A stretch of DNA of 64,000 bases, from contig JAPDFW010000076.1 in assembly GCA_028826165.1 (NCBI GenBank), forward strand, positions 17,501 through 81,500. The letters are read 5' to 3'. This document shows, in pieces, positions 10,545-22,360 of the stretch; position 1 is the stretch's first letter, and each line of letters begins with the position of its first letter. The stretch comes from Anaeramoeba ignava (lineage: Eukaryota > Metamonada > Anaeramoebidae). The position numbers and the translations under genes were made by a program. The notes beneath the pieces are model-generated. The model saw only the letters and a program-made list of their open reading frames with translations, did no database searches and was not told the origin of the DNA.

Positions 10545-11899
10545 TCAATAAAATGTTGTTGAAAAATTTTGTTTTTGAAACTTTTTCTCTCTTTCTGTTT
10601 TTCTTTTAATTTTTAAAATCTTCTTATTTTCTTGGAAATAACTTTTTAATATTTTTTTCTCTTTTGGTTTAATTCTTAAAATTTCATAATCAAAAAGTTG
10701 TTTAAAAAATAGGTTATTTTCTAATTGAAATTGTAAACCTGAATCAAAAATCATTTTCAAAAAATTAAACTGAATAATTTTATGCCATTTTTTGATCTTA
10801 ATTGGATTTGATTTAATTGTAATTTTTAAAGAAGGAAAAATAAGATTTTCAATTGAATCCAAAACTTGATTGAATCTTTCTCGAATTTCTTTTGCATATT
10901 GATTAGTGATTCTATCTTTTTTGTGGTCAATAAAACTTGATTGTTCAATTGCTTGCAATACATTTTTTCTTAATGTTTTTGTTGTTGGGAATTTTTTGTC
11001 TTCAAAAAAGGAATCTTGAATAAAAAATAAAAGTGCCACATTTTCTGTTATTGCTATCTTTGTGTCTGGAAGATCTTTTTGCAAAAATTGCAAATGAATA
11101 TTCATTAAATAATCATATAACATCATATTTGCGTCTTCATGTTCGTGCTTTATGTGTGTTTGAATGGGGAAATGTTTGCTTTCTTTTGATAATAAAATCC
11201 TGTCAAAAAATTCTTCTTTTGTTTCAATAATAAAATAACTTGGTATGCTTGATATAATTAGCCCAATTCCTTCAAATAATGATTGTATGGTTTTGATATG
11301 TTGGTTTTGTGTTTCTGTTTTTGTTATTTCTTCAATTTGTTCAAGAATAAAATTCATGCATTCTAATCCAACTTCGTAATTTTGATTAAAAGAGAAAAGA
11401 AATCCTAAAAGAGAAATAGCCTTGATTGCCTTTTTATTTTTTGATAGAACAAAGAAATGAAGAATGTTAGAATTTATATTAATAATTAATTTAAATAAAA
11501 ATAAATAAAAATTAAAAAATCGGAAAAAATTTTAAAATCGGAAAAAATTTTTACTTGTGAAGAAAGTTCTTCGTTTTTTCTTTCAAGAATAAATTTAGAT
11601 AATTCAACATGAAATTGTTCAAAAAGAAAAGAAGTTTGTTCTACAAAAATAACGGAAATTAATTGAATTAATTGGATTGTTTTTAATTTTTCAATTAAAT
11701 TTGATTTCTTTAAGATTTTTAATAAATTTGATGTTAAAGTTTCAAAATAATCAGTTAAAGTTGGATCTTGATCGATCTTAAAAAATTCAATTAAATTGTC
11801 AATATCATTCATTCTTTTGGTTTTATTTCTAATTGAAAGTGATTCTATTGTTTCTTTTAATTGTTCTGTTGTTTTTATTGATTTTTTTTGTTGTTTCAT
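10545..11899 (-). CDS. IFRD-family protein (interferon-related developmental regulator / PC4), 2 exons
   Basis: Exon 1 11899-11555 and exon 2 11429-10545 join in phase at SSQ|AIKAISLLGF (125-nt intron GTAAAA...AAAAAG), giving 409 aa, close to the family's ~430. The N-terminal part is an all-helical HEAT-like array (ETIESLSIRNKTKR is the typical opening). The C-terminal IFRD signature is clear: IKIKKWHKIIQFNFLKMIFDSG, then a Leu/Phe-rich stretch ending FFKQLFDYE, matching the family pattern of D.W.+R..YD.fr...GSG....L..N.fLRe.F. The family acts in transcriptional co-regulation and, in some organisms, with ribosomes; the role here is inferred only. It is divergent from the DEAH helicase across a 2-kb satellite. 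Confidence 0.8.
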
Positions 11900-12089
11900 T
11901 TTCTGTTCTAAAATCTAAAAAAAATTTATTTATTTTTTTATTTATAAAAGGAAAAAAATTTAAGTAAAAAAATTTATAAAGAAAAAATTGTAAATAAAAG
12001 AAAAAAAAAATGAAAAAAAAAATTTATTTTAATTTTCTTTTTAAATTCCCCTTTTTTATTTAGATGACGTCATTTATTAAAAAAAAGAG

Positions 12090-14050
12090 AACAACAATAA
12101 AATTAAATCTAAATTAAATTTTAAATTAATTTCCTAATTAATTAATAAATCAAAATTAATTTAATTTTTATATATTTTTATATTTAAATTTATTATTAAA
12201 TTTATTATCATTATTTTTAATTACAAATATTTATTTAATAAAATAAAATTAAATCTAAATTAAATTTTAAATTAATTTCCTAATTAATTAATAAATCAAA
12301 ATTAATTTAAATTTTAATATTTTTATATTTAAATTTATTATTAAATTTATTATCATTATTTTTATTTATAATTATTTATTTAATAAAATGAATTAAATCT
12401 AAATTAAATTTTAAATTAATTTCCTAATTAATTAATGAAATCAAAAATTAATTTAGAGATTTTTATATTTTATATTTAAATTTATTATTAAATTTATTAT
12501 CATTATTTTTAATTATAAATATTTATTTAATAAAATAAAATTAAATCTAAATTAAATTTTAAATTAATTTCATAATTGATTAATAAATCAAAAATTAATT
12601 TAGATATTTATATTTTTATATTTAAATTTATTATTAAATTTATTATCATTATTTTTATTTATAATTATTTATTTAATAAAATAAAATTAAATCTAAATTA
12701 AATTTTAAATTAATTTCCTAATTAATTAATAATTCAAAATTAATTTAATTTTTATATTTTTATATTTAAATTTATTATCATTATTTTTATTTATAAATAT
12801 TTATTTAATAAAATAAAATTAAATCTAAATTAAATTTTAAATTAATTTTCTAACTGATTAATAAATCAAAATTAATTTTAATTTTTATATTTTTATATTT
12901 AAATTTATTATTAAATTTATTATCATTATTTTTATTTATAATTATTTATTTAATAAAATAAAATTAAATCTAAATTAAATTTTAAATTAATTTTTAACTA
13001 ATTAATAAATCAAAATTAATTTAATTTTTAATATTTTTATATTTAAATTTATTATTAAATTTATTATCATTATTTTATTTATAATTATTTATTTAATAAA
13101 AATAAAATTAAATCTAAATTAAATTTTAAAATTAATTTCCTAACTAATTAATAATTCAAAATTAATTTAGATATTTATATTTTATATTTAAATTTATTAT
13201 TAAATTTATTATCATTATTTTTATTTATAATTATTTATTTAATAAAATGGAATTAAATCTAAATTAAATTTTAAATTAATTTCCTAATTAATTAATAAAT
13301 CAAAATTAATTTAATTTTTATATTTTTATATTTAAATTTATTATTAAATTTATTATCATTATTTTTAATTATAAATATTTATTTAATAAAATAAAATTAA
13401 ATCTAAATTAAATTTTAAATTAACAACTAATTAATTAATAAATCAAAATTAATTTATATATTTATATTTTTATATTTAAATTTATTATTAAATTTATTAT
13501 CATTATTTTTAATTATAAATATTTATTTAATAAAAATAAAATTAAATCTAAATTAAATTTTAAATTAATTTCCTAACTAATTAATAAATTCAAAATTAAT
13601 TTAGATATTTATATTTTTATATTTAAATTTATTATTAAATTTATTATCATTATTTTTATTTATAAATATTTATTTAATAAAATAAAATTAAATCTAAATT
13701 AAATTTTAAATTAATTTTGTAATTAATTAATAAATCAAAATTAATTTAATTTTTAATATTTTTATTTAAATTTATTATTAAATTTATTATCATCATTTTT
13801 ATTTATAATTATTTATTTAATAAAATAAAATTAAATATAAATTAAATTTTAAATTAATTTTTTAACTAATTAATAAATCAAAATTAATTTAAATTTTAAT
13901 ATTTTTATATTTAAATTTATTATTAAATTTATTATCATTATTTTAATTATAAATATTTATTTAATAAAATAAAATTAAATCTAAATTAAATTTTAAATTA
14001 ATTTTTTAATTAATTAATAAATCAAAATTAATTTAATTTTTTATATTTTT
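12090..14050. repeat. Satellite of ~145-bp units, about 14 copies
   Basis: A unit starting AAATTAAATCTAAATTAAAT recurs at about 12099, 12247, 12390, 12537, 12682, 12817, 12959, 13107, 13254, 13392, 13540, 13684, 13825 and 13975, i.e. 135-150 bp apart. Copies differ by point changes and small indels, mainly in the AATTTCCTAATTAATTAATAA part, which carries the only C residues. It fills the divergent gap between the IFRD and DEAH helicase genes. No coding potential. Confidence 0.95.
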
Positions 14051-14101
14051 TTCATTTTTCATTTTTCATTTTTTTTAAAATTAATTTAGAAAGAAAAAAA
14101 A

Positions 14102-16765
14102 ATGTTTGAAGAAGAAGATTTAATTCCAAAACCAAAAAAAAATAGAACAAAAAAGAAAAGGAACATTAGAAATTATAAAAAAATAAAAAAACAACAAGAA
14201 GAATTGCCAATATTTGGAGCAAAAGAAACAATAATTGAAAAAATAAAAACAAACGATACAATAATAATAGTAGGAGAAACAGGATGTGGAAAATCAACAC
14301 AAGTTCCACAATATTTATATTCAGCAGGATATTATACAAAATTTTTTGGAAAAAATAAAATTAAACAATCAAAAGAAGAAAATCAAAATCAAAATGAAAT
14401 CCAAATTGAAAATGAAAATCAAAATAAAAATGAAATTCAAAATGAAATTCAAAATCAAATTCAAAATCAAATTCAAATTCAAAATCAAAATCAAATTCAA
14501 AATCAAAATCAAATTCAAAATAAAAATGAAATTCAAATTCAAAATGAAATTCAAAATCAAAATAAAAATCAAAATCAAAATCAAATTCAAATTCAAAAAA
14601 ATCAAAATCAAATTCAAAATGAAAATGAAAATGAAATTCAAAATAAAAATGAAAATGAAATTCAAAATAAAAATGAAAATGAAATTCAAAATCAAATTCA
14701 AAATCAAATTCAAAATAAAAATAAAAATAAAAATAAAAATATAATTGAAAATGAAAAATTCCAAATCTTCCAAAGAAATAAACGCCAAATGATTGGAATA
14801 ACTCAACCAAGAAGAGTTGCTGCAATAACACTCGCCAAAAGAGTTGCAAATGAAATGGGAGTTGAATTTGGAAAAGAAGTAGGATTTGCAATTCGATTTG
14901 AAGACAAAACATCAGCAAATACAGGAATTAAATTTATGACTGATGGATTGTTATTAAGAGAAATATTGCTTGATCCTCTTCTTTGGAATTATTCAGTTAT
15001 TATTATTGATGAAGCACATGAAAGAACAGTTCAAACAGATATATTATTTGGGATGCTTAAAAAAATACAGAAAAAAAGAAATGAAAAAGTAGAAAAAAAC
15101 CAACAAAAAACTAAATTAGAAAAGGATAAATTCAAATCAAACAAATTCGGGAAAAATATTTTAAATGAAAATGAATCAAAATCTCAATACAAACTAATAA
15201 AACTTAAAATTATTATCATGTCTGCCACTTTGGATTCTTGGAAATTTTCGGAGTTTTTTGGAGCACCAGTTTATTATATAGAAGGCAGACAATACCCAGT
15301 CAAAATCATGAACACAATTGAACCCGAAAACGATTACTTGGATGCAGTTTTATTAACAGTAATACAAATACACTTGTGGGAGGAAGAAGGAGATATTTTA
15401 GTATTTTTAACAGGACAAGAAGAAATAGAAATAATGGAGAAATTATTGAAAGAAAAAACAAGTTTATTCCCGTCAGAAACACCTTCTTTAATTATCTACA
15501 AAATTTTTGCCGCGCTCCCAATGGATCAGCAATTGCTGGTTTTCAATAGAGCGCCTAAGGGAAGTCGCAAGGTCACACTTGCAACAAATATTGCCGAGAC
15601 TTCAATCACACTGAATGGGATCCGGTATGTGGTTGATCCAGGGCTCGTCAAGCAGCGGTTATTCAACGCAAAAACAGGGATGGAAACACTTGCGGTTGTT
15701 CCTATTTCCAAAGCGTCTGCATGGCAACGTGCTGGGCGTGCAGGAAGAGAAAAACCAGGAATCTGTTTCCGTCTTTTTACAGAATCTGCCTTTGACGAAC
15801 TGGATGAACAAACAATACCTGAGATCATCCGCGCAAATATTTCAAGCGTGGTTCTTCAACTCAAAGCAATGCATGTTGAGAATGTCCTCGCATTTGATTT
15901 TCTTGATGCGCCGGATGTTGACTCATTGCGTTTTGCCTTGAAATTGTTGTACTCGCTGCATGCATTGAATCCCGACATGAGTCTCACTTCCCATGGGAAT
16001 CTCCTTGCGATGTTCCCGTTGGATCCACGCCTATCTTCCGCCTTGGTGAAGTCAATTGAGTTGGATTGTTTCCATGAAGTTGTCAGTCTTGTCTCGATTC
16101 TTTCGGTTGAGTCTCTTTTATACACACCTTCCCATAATAGAATCAAGGCCAAAAAATCTATTATGAATTTTCATCATGAGTTGGGTGACCATTTTACTTA
16201 TCTCAATATATATTATTCTTTTCTTATGGAGAAGAAAAAGTCAAGAAAAAATTCTATTATTTGGTGTAAAGAAAATTTTGTTAATTTTCGATCTTTGGAA
16301 CAAGTTTCCAAAATTTCTCAACAGCTCATTCAGTATTGCATTCAAGCTAAACTTATCCCACAAAACTTTCTTAGTCTTGAACATCTCACCCACAACGCAA
16401 ATGTTTCAGAGTCTGTTATTGATCTCGTTTTCAAACAATCCATGCGCTCAAAACAACAAGAAGAGCGCATCCAAAAATCAATGATTTCAGGCTTTTTTAT
16501 GAATGTTGCCCAAAGACAATCGGATGGGAAATACAGGTGCTTTTTAAATAATGAGACCGTTTCCATTCATCCCTCTTCTGTTCTTGCAAACTCTAAGCCT
16601 GATTGTGTTTTGTTTCATGAGTTGATCACAACTTCCCATCCTTATATCCGTGATTTGCTAATTGTTCAACAACCTTGGCTTTCTGAAATTGCTCCTCGTT
16701 TTTATTCATCTCAAAACACATTACCAATTCCTCGAAATTCTGTTCAAAATGTTGATTTTTTTTAG
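14102..16765 (+). CDS. DEAH-box RNA helicase, DHX33/Dhr2-like, with Asn/Gln/Glu insert
   Basis: Single-exon 887-aa helicase. In order: motif I GETGCGKST (~residue 60), motif Ia TQPRRVAAITLA, Ib FMTDGLLLREIL, motif II DEAHERT, motif III SATLDSWKF, motif IV region LVFLTGQEEIE, motif V TNIAETSITLNGIRYVVDPG, motif VI QRAGRAGREKPG, then winged-helix/ratchet and an OB-fold end with AIHPSSVL-like SIHPSSVLANSKPDC. The C-terminal half best fits DHX33 / yeast Dhr2, which act in ribosome biogenesis; other DEAH paralogues remain possible. A ~130-residue NQIQ/NENE repeat (14360-14750) is inserted between motifs I and Ia. From ~15500 to ~16130 codon choice switches to much more G/C-rich codons than the first half. 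The start is supported by a T-rich leader and a basic N terminus. Confidence 0.9.
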   Translation: MFEEEDLIPKPKKNRTKKKRNIRNYKKIKKQQEELPIFGAKETIIEKIKTNDTIIIVGETGCGKSTQVPQYLYSAGYYTKFFGKNKIKQSKEENQNQNEIQIENENQNKNEIQNEIQNQIQNQIQIQNQNQIQNQNQIQNKNEIQIQNEIQNQNKNQNQNQIQIQKNQNQIQNENENEIQNKNENEIQNKNENEIQNQIQNQIQNKNKNKNKNIIENEKFQIFQRNKRQMIGITQPRRVAAITLAKRVANEMGVEFGKEVGFAIRFEDKTSANTGIKFMTDGLLLREILLDPLLWNYSVIIIDEAHERTVQTDILFGMLKKIQKKRNEKVEKNQQKTKLEKDKFKSNKFGKNILNENESKSQYKLIKLKIIIMSATLDSWKFSEFFGAPVYYIEGRQYPVKIMNTIEPENDYLDAVLLTVIQIHLWEEEGDILVFLTGQEEIEIMEKLLKEKTSLFPSETPSLIIYKIFAALPMDQQLLVFNRAPKGSRKVTLATNIAETSITLNGIRYVVDPGLVKQRLFNAKTGMETLAVVPISKASAWQRAGRAGREKPGICFRLFTESAFDELDEQTIPEIIRANISSVVLQLKAMHVENVLAFDFLDAPDVDSLRFALKLLYSLHALNPDMSLTSHGNLLAMFPLDPRLSSALVKSIELDCFHEVVSLVSILSVESLLYTPSHNRIKAKKSIMNFHHELGDHFTYLNIYYSFLMEKKKSRKNSIIWCKENFVNFRSLEQVSKISQQLIQYCIQAKLIPQNFLSLEHLTHNANVSESVIDLVFKQSMRSKQQEERIQKSMISGFFMNVAQRQSDGKYRCFLNNETVSIHPSSVLANSKPDCVLFHELITTSHPYIRDLLIVQQPWLSEIAPRFYSSQNTLPIPRNSVQNVDFF

Positions 16766-16792
16766 ATGGTTACCATTTTCAAAACAAAAAAC

Positions 16793-16905
16793 TAAAAAGA
16801 AATTAAAAAGAAATTAAAAAGAAATTAAAAAGAAATTAAAAAGAAATTAAAAAGAAATTAAAAAGAAATTAAAAAGAAATTAAAAAGAAATTAAAAAGAA
16901 ATTAA
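16793..16905 (+). repeat. (AAAAAGAAATT)n 11-bp tandem repeat
   Basis: About ten head-to-tail copies just 3' of the DEAH helicase stop codon, ending next to AAAAAGTGGAAC, an element also seen in other intergenic gaps. Confidence 0.9.
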
Positions 16906-17034
16906 AAAAAAAGTGGAACAAAAATAATTTTCTTTTTAGAAATTAATAAAAAATTTAGAAATGAAAATTTTAGAATTCAAAAAAAAAAATGTTTTCATTT
17001 TTTTCATTTTCATTTTTTTCATTTTCTTTTTAAA

Positions 17035-17932
17035 ATGGAACCTGTTAATCCTATGCTTATTTTTAAACAAATGGATGAAATTAAAGATGAAATTAAATCA
17101 AAACAACCTCTTGTTGGTTCAATTGAAAATTTAATTAATATATCACAAGAATACAAAGAAACAAATCCCATTTTTGAAAAAAGAATAATTGAACTTTCTA
17201 AGGAATTCCCAAAAGTACAAAGAATGAGAGCAGATGGAAATTGTTTTTATCGCGGTTTTTTTTATGCTTTGTTTCTTTTTTTGATTCAATCAAATGATAA
17301 AGATTCTTTAACTTATTTTCAAAAGAAATTTGCTTTTTTCAGAACCAAATTGGAAAAAAGATATGGAGAATTTATAATGGAAATGTTTTGTGATTCTATT
17401 GATGATGTTTTACTTTCAATTGAAGTAATTTAAATTTATTTAAGAAAGAAAGAAAAAAAAAATTTTTTTTTGGGAATTTTTCAAAAAGTTGATTAAGCAA
17501 AAAAAAAATTTTTTTCGAATTAATAAAATTAATAAAATTAATAAAATTTAGCAAAAGACTCTTGATGAGGAAAAACTTTTGGATTTATTCAATGAACAAA
17601 TGACTAGTGAAAGTATAGTTGCTTATGCACGTTTCTTGACAAGTACTTATATTTCAGAAAATCAATCAACATTTAGTTTTTATGTTCCAATGGGAATGAC
17701 TGTTTCTGAATATTGCAAACAAAATATTGAACCAATGGAACAAGAAGCTGATCATCCCGAAATTTTCTCTCTTAGCTCAGCTCTTCTTGATGAATCAACT
17801 GGATTAGCAATCCAAAAAATTGATGGAAAAGTGAATGAAAATTATCAAACATTAATTTTTCCAAATCAAGATTCAAATCCCAAATTTAATTTACTTTATC
17901 GACCAGGACATTATGATATTCTTTTCAAATAA
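17035..17932 (+). CDS. Otubain-family deubiquitinase (OTUB1-like), 2 exons
   Basis: Exons 17035-17424 and 17552-17932 join in phase (SIE|QKTLDEEKLL) to give 256 aa, near OTUB1's 271. Catalytic Cys70 sits in RADGNCFYRGF, the otubain hallmark, and the C-terminal catalytic His250 in PGHYDILF. The middle part MGMTVSEYCKQNIEPMEQEADH matches the otubain segment that positions ubiquitin. The family cleaves ubiquitin chains (OTUB1 prefers Lys48) and can inhibit E2 enzymes without catalysis; linkage preference here is unknown. The 5' leader has repeated TTTTTCATTTT just before the ATG, as do most genes here. Confidence 0.92.
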
Positions 17933-18167
17933 ACTAATTAATCTTTTTCTTTTTTTCTTTTAAGAAAAAAAACAAATTAAAAATTTAAAAAAAAAAAATC
18001 ACATTATTGTTTAAATCAAGTCTTTAAAAAAATAAAAAAGACTTGAAATATAGTTTGTTTGAAACTTGAAGAAGAAATCACAAACAAAAAAAATGGAAAA
18101 AAAAAATGCAGGCAAAAAAAAAAAAAAAAGCAAAAAAAAAAGTGAGAAAAAAAAAATTTTGAACTAA

Positions 18168-21100
18168 TCAAACTTTCTCGACATAATTTCCAGGAAAAGC
18201 ACCTTCTTGACCATTTGAATTTTTACCGATATACCAACCAGCATCCTCAGAAATAACAGTTAAAAACTCACCAGCAACCAAAGAAAGTTCGCCTTCTGCT
18301 TGAGCTTCATAATCATAAAGAGCCTGAACTTGTTCTCCTGATAATTGGGTTGATTGCTGGGAATAATCCTGTTGATCCGCATTGTCTCCACCGCCTGAAT
18401 CGACGAAGTTTGAAGGGAATAATCCTGTTCGATTTCCAATTGAGCCTTCCCACCATCCTCCGTCGTGTTTATTTGTTACTGTGATCACTTCTCCTGCTGA
18501 GAAACTTAAATCGTTTTCTCCTTCTCCATCGTAATCGTATAGTGCTGTTACTTGATCTCCTGTTGTTGAATAACTTGTTTTTGGTGCTGAATAACTTGTT
18601 GTTTTTGTTTCGCTAAATCCTCCTCCATAACTTGTCTTTTTTTTTTTTTCAATCCAAATTTTTATTAAATTTATTTATAAATTATTATTAAAATTATTAT
18701 TAAATTGTTTATAAATTTATTTATAAAATTATTTATAAATTTGATTATAAATTTGTTTATTAAATTTTTATTAAAATTATTTATTAAATTTATATTAAAA
18801 TTATTTATAAATTATTATTAAATTTATTTATAAATTTTTTTATAAATTATTATTAAATTTGTTTATAAATTTGTTTATAAATTATTTATAAATTTATTTA
18901 TAAATTTGTTTATAATTTTGTTTATAAATTTGTTTATAAATTTGTTTATAAATTTGTTCATAAATTTATATTAAATTTGTTTTATAAATTTGTTTATAAA
19001 ATTGTTTATAAAATTGTTTATAATTTTGTTTATAAATTTGTTTATAAATTTGTTTTATAAATTATTAATAAATTTATTTATAAATTTATTATTAAATTTA
19101 TATTAAAAATTATTTATAAATTTGTTCATTAATTTGTTTTTAATTTGTTTATAAATTTGTTTATAAATTTGTTTATAAAATTTGTTTATAAATTTATTTA
19201 TAATTTATTATTAAATTTATATTAAAATTATTATTAAATTTATTTATAAATTATTATTAAATTTGTTTATTAATTTGTTTATAAATTTGTTTATAAATTT
19301 GTTTATAAATTATTATTAAATTTGTTTATAAATTTGTTCATTAATTTGTTTATTAATTTGTTTATAAATTTGTTTATAAATTTGTTTATAGATTTGTTTT
19401 TAAATTATTATTAAATTTGTTTATAAATTTTTTTATAAATTTGTTTATAAATTTGTTTATAAATTTGTTTATAAATTTGTTTATAAATTTGTTTATAAAT
19501 TTGTTTATAAATTTGTTTATAAATTATTATTAAATTTGTTTATAAATTTGTTTATAAATTTGTTTATAAATTATTATTAAATTTATTTATAAATTTGTTT
19601 ATAAATTTATTTATAAATTTATTATTAAATTTTTTTATAAATTTTTTTATAAATTTTTATTTATTTACGGTATTAGAACTTGTGTTTGGATTTGAATTTC
19701 CTGTTCTGTTTTCATTAATAATTGCTTTAATATCACTATCAGCATCAATTTGTTCAAATGAATCACTTAATTTTTGAAATGCTTGTTGAGTAGTTGAAAC
19801 AAATCCGGTTACATGATAAGAAGCAAGTGCTTTAAATTGTGTTTTAAGTTTGTTCACTCTTTGTTCTTCTAATCTTTGAAATTCCTGATTTGATTTTGGA
19901 ATTGATTTTGGAATTGATTTTGGAATTGATTTTGGAATTGATTTTGGAATTGATTTTGGAATTGATTTAAAATTGATTTAAAATTGATTTAAAATTGATT
20001 TAAAATTGATATAAAATTGATTTAAAATTGAATTGATTTTGGAATTAAATTGATTTTGGAATTGAATTAAAATTGATTTAAAATTGATTTAAAATTGATT
20101 TAAAATTGATTTAAAATTGATTTAAAATTGAATCTTATACATCAAGAATTGAAGGAACAACATTTCGAAGAAAATCTTGTTCAGATGATTCAAAAGCACT
20201 TTGAGCTTTAGAAACATCATCATCAAGTTTTGATTTAGTTTTTGTTAGTTTTTCAAGTTTTCCTTGTGCCTATAAAATCAATAATTTTCCATTTAATTTT
20301 TAAATTTTTAATTTTTAATTTTTAATTTTTAATTTTTAATTTTTAATTTTTAATTTTTAATTTTTAATTTTTAATTTTTAAATTTTAATTTTTACTCGAT
20401 TATCTCCTCCTTGAACAGAAGAATTAAGATTATCAACATCAGATTTTATTTTCATTGACTTTTTTGTTAACTATTTTAATATTAATAAAAATTTTAATTT
20501 AAAAAAAAAAACTAAATTTTTTTTGGAAAAATTAATAATAAATACATTTTCAAATTTTCCTTTTAAATTCTTCACTTCTTTTGCTTTTTTATCACAAGAA
20601 GAAAGGATCTTTAAAAATTGATTTTAATTTTAATTTTAATTTTAATTTTAATTTTAATTTTAATTTTAATTTTAATTTTAATTTTAATTTTAATTTTAAT
20701 TTTAATTTTAATTTAATTTTAATTTTAATTTTAATTTTAATATTAATTTTAATTTTAATTTTAATTTTAATTTTAATTTTAATTTTAATTTTAATTTTAA
20801 TTTTAATTTTAATTTTAATTTTAATTTTAATTTTAATTTTAATATTAATTTTAATTTTAATTTTAATTTTAATTTTAAATTGGATTTTTACTTCTTTTCT
20901 TATTGGAGAAGTTTCGTTTTTAAAATCAATAATAGGTTTTGCAAAATCTTCCATAATTTTTGTTGCAGTTTCTAAATGAAGTTGACCTATTGTATCAAAT
21001 TGCCTTAAAAGAGTATCCCATGCTTCTTTAACAGTTCTAAATAAAAATATAAATATAAATATAAATATAAATATAAATATATAAATATATATATAAATAT

Positions 21101-22360
21101 AAATATAATTGTAAATATAATTGTAAATATAATTGTAAATATAAATATAAATATAAATATAAATATAAATATAAATATAAATATAAATATAAATATAAAT
21201 ATAAATATAAATATAAATATAAATATAAATATAAATATAAATATAAATATAAATATAAATATAAATATAAATATAAATATAAATATAAATATAAATATAA
21301 AATAAAAATAAAATAAATATAAAATATAAATATAAATATAAAAAAAAATATAAATATAAATATAAATATAAAAATATAAATATAAAAATATAAATATAAA
21401 ATATAAAATAAAAATATAAACATAAAAATAATAAAATAATAAACGTAAAAATAAATAAAATAAATATAAATATAAAAATAAAAAATAAATATAAATAAAA
21501 ATATAAATATAAATATAATATAAACATAAAATAAAATATAATATAAATATAAATATAAATATAAATATAAATATAAATATAAATATAAATATAAATATAA
21601 ATATAAATATAAATATAAGTAAATATAAATATAAATATAAATAAAATATAAAAATATAACATAAATATAAAATAAAATATGAAATAAATATAAATATAAA
21701 TATAAATATAAATATAAAAATATAAATAAATAAAAAAAAAATATAAAATATAAATATAAATATAAAATATAAATATATAATATAAATTATAAATATAAAA
21801 TATAAATAAATATAAATATAAATATAAATATAAATATAAATATAAATATAAATATAAAATATAAAAATAAAATGTAAAATAAAGCTAAATGTAAATATAA
21901 ATATAAAATATAAATTATAAATATAAATATAAAAAAAAATATAAAATATAAAAATATAAAATAAATGTAAATATAAATATAAATATAAAATATAAATTAT
22001 AAAAAATATAAATATAAAAATAAAAAATAAAATAAAACATAAAATATAAAAATAAATGTAAATATAAAATATAAATATAAAATATAAATATAAATGTAAA
22101 TGTAAATATAAATATAAATATAATTATAAATATAAATATAAATATAAATGTAAAATATAAATGTAAAATGTAAATTACCCAACACAACGTTCACCAACTT
22201 TTGTTCCATGAACTAATTTTGTAAGTGATCGACCAAAAAATTCTTGTGTTTTTGCAATTTTTTGTAGAAATTCTGACATTTCTCGAAGATCGTGAAAGTC
22301 ATTTGTTACTCTTTCTCTTACTGCATCATAACAATCCCATAAATCAGTTCTAAAACTCAT
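18168..22360 (-). CDS. F-BAR protein with two C-terminal SH3 domains, 7 exons
   Basis: Exons 22360-22179, 21036-20892, 20608-20546, 20470-20396, 20269-20141, 19884-19669 and 18635-18168 are all in phase, total 425 aa. Residues 1-~60 are an FCH start ([18 protein letters not shown]...[20 protein letters not shown]). The helical F-BAR continues to ~262. A TTSY linker leads to SH3-1 (~299-349: [28 protein letters not shown]) and SH3-2 (~373-425: [28 protein letters not shown]). F-BAR proteins bend membranes and recruit actin regulators through SH3 domains; two terminal SH3s recall Bzz1/syndapin-type proteins. Introns are almost pure repeat, up to 1.1 kb. The stop directly follows SH3-2. Confidence 0.92.
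18640..19660. repeat. Intronic TTTATAAATTTG minisatellite
   Basis: Intron 6 of the F-BAR gene. Units TTTATAAATTTG with variants TTATTATTAAAT and TTATTTATAAAT repeat for ~1 kb. No open frame of note. Confidence 0.9.
19890..20135. repeat. Intronic 11-13-bp repeats: GATTTTGGAATT then GATTTAAAATT
   Basis: Intron 5 of the F-BAR gene. Several GGAATTGATTTT units are followed by GATTTAAAATT units. The latter is the reverse complement of the AATTTTAAATC minisatellite found at 24.8-25.65 and 53.6-55.95 kb. Confidence 0.9.
20618..20880. repeat. Intronic (TTTTAA)n repeat
   Basis: Intron 2 of the F-BAR gene: near-perfect hexamer array, which reads AAAATT on the transcribed sense strand. Confidence 0.95.
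21040..22170. repeat. Intronic (AAATAT)n array
   Basis: Intron 1 of the F-BAR gene. Long AAATAT hexamer array with decayed AAAATATAAAT variants. Long open frames such as poly-YI/YL here are pure repeat translation. Confidence 0.95.

Noticed and set aside
15526-16152. Antisense open frames opposite the DEAH helicase
   Set aside because: They mirror the GC-richer coding stretch; the sense frame has all helicase motifs.
20592-21662. Long open frames of alternating I/Y, K/I, N/F or L residues on either strand
   Set aside because: They are translations of hexamer and tetramer repeats in introns (also at 1774-2008, 7170-8252, 14286-14918, 30086-31126, 40873-41349, 48066-49088), with no complex sequence.
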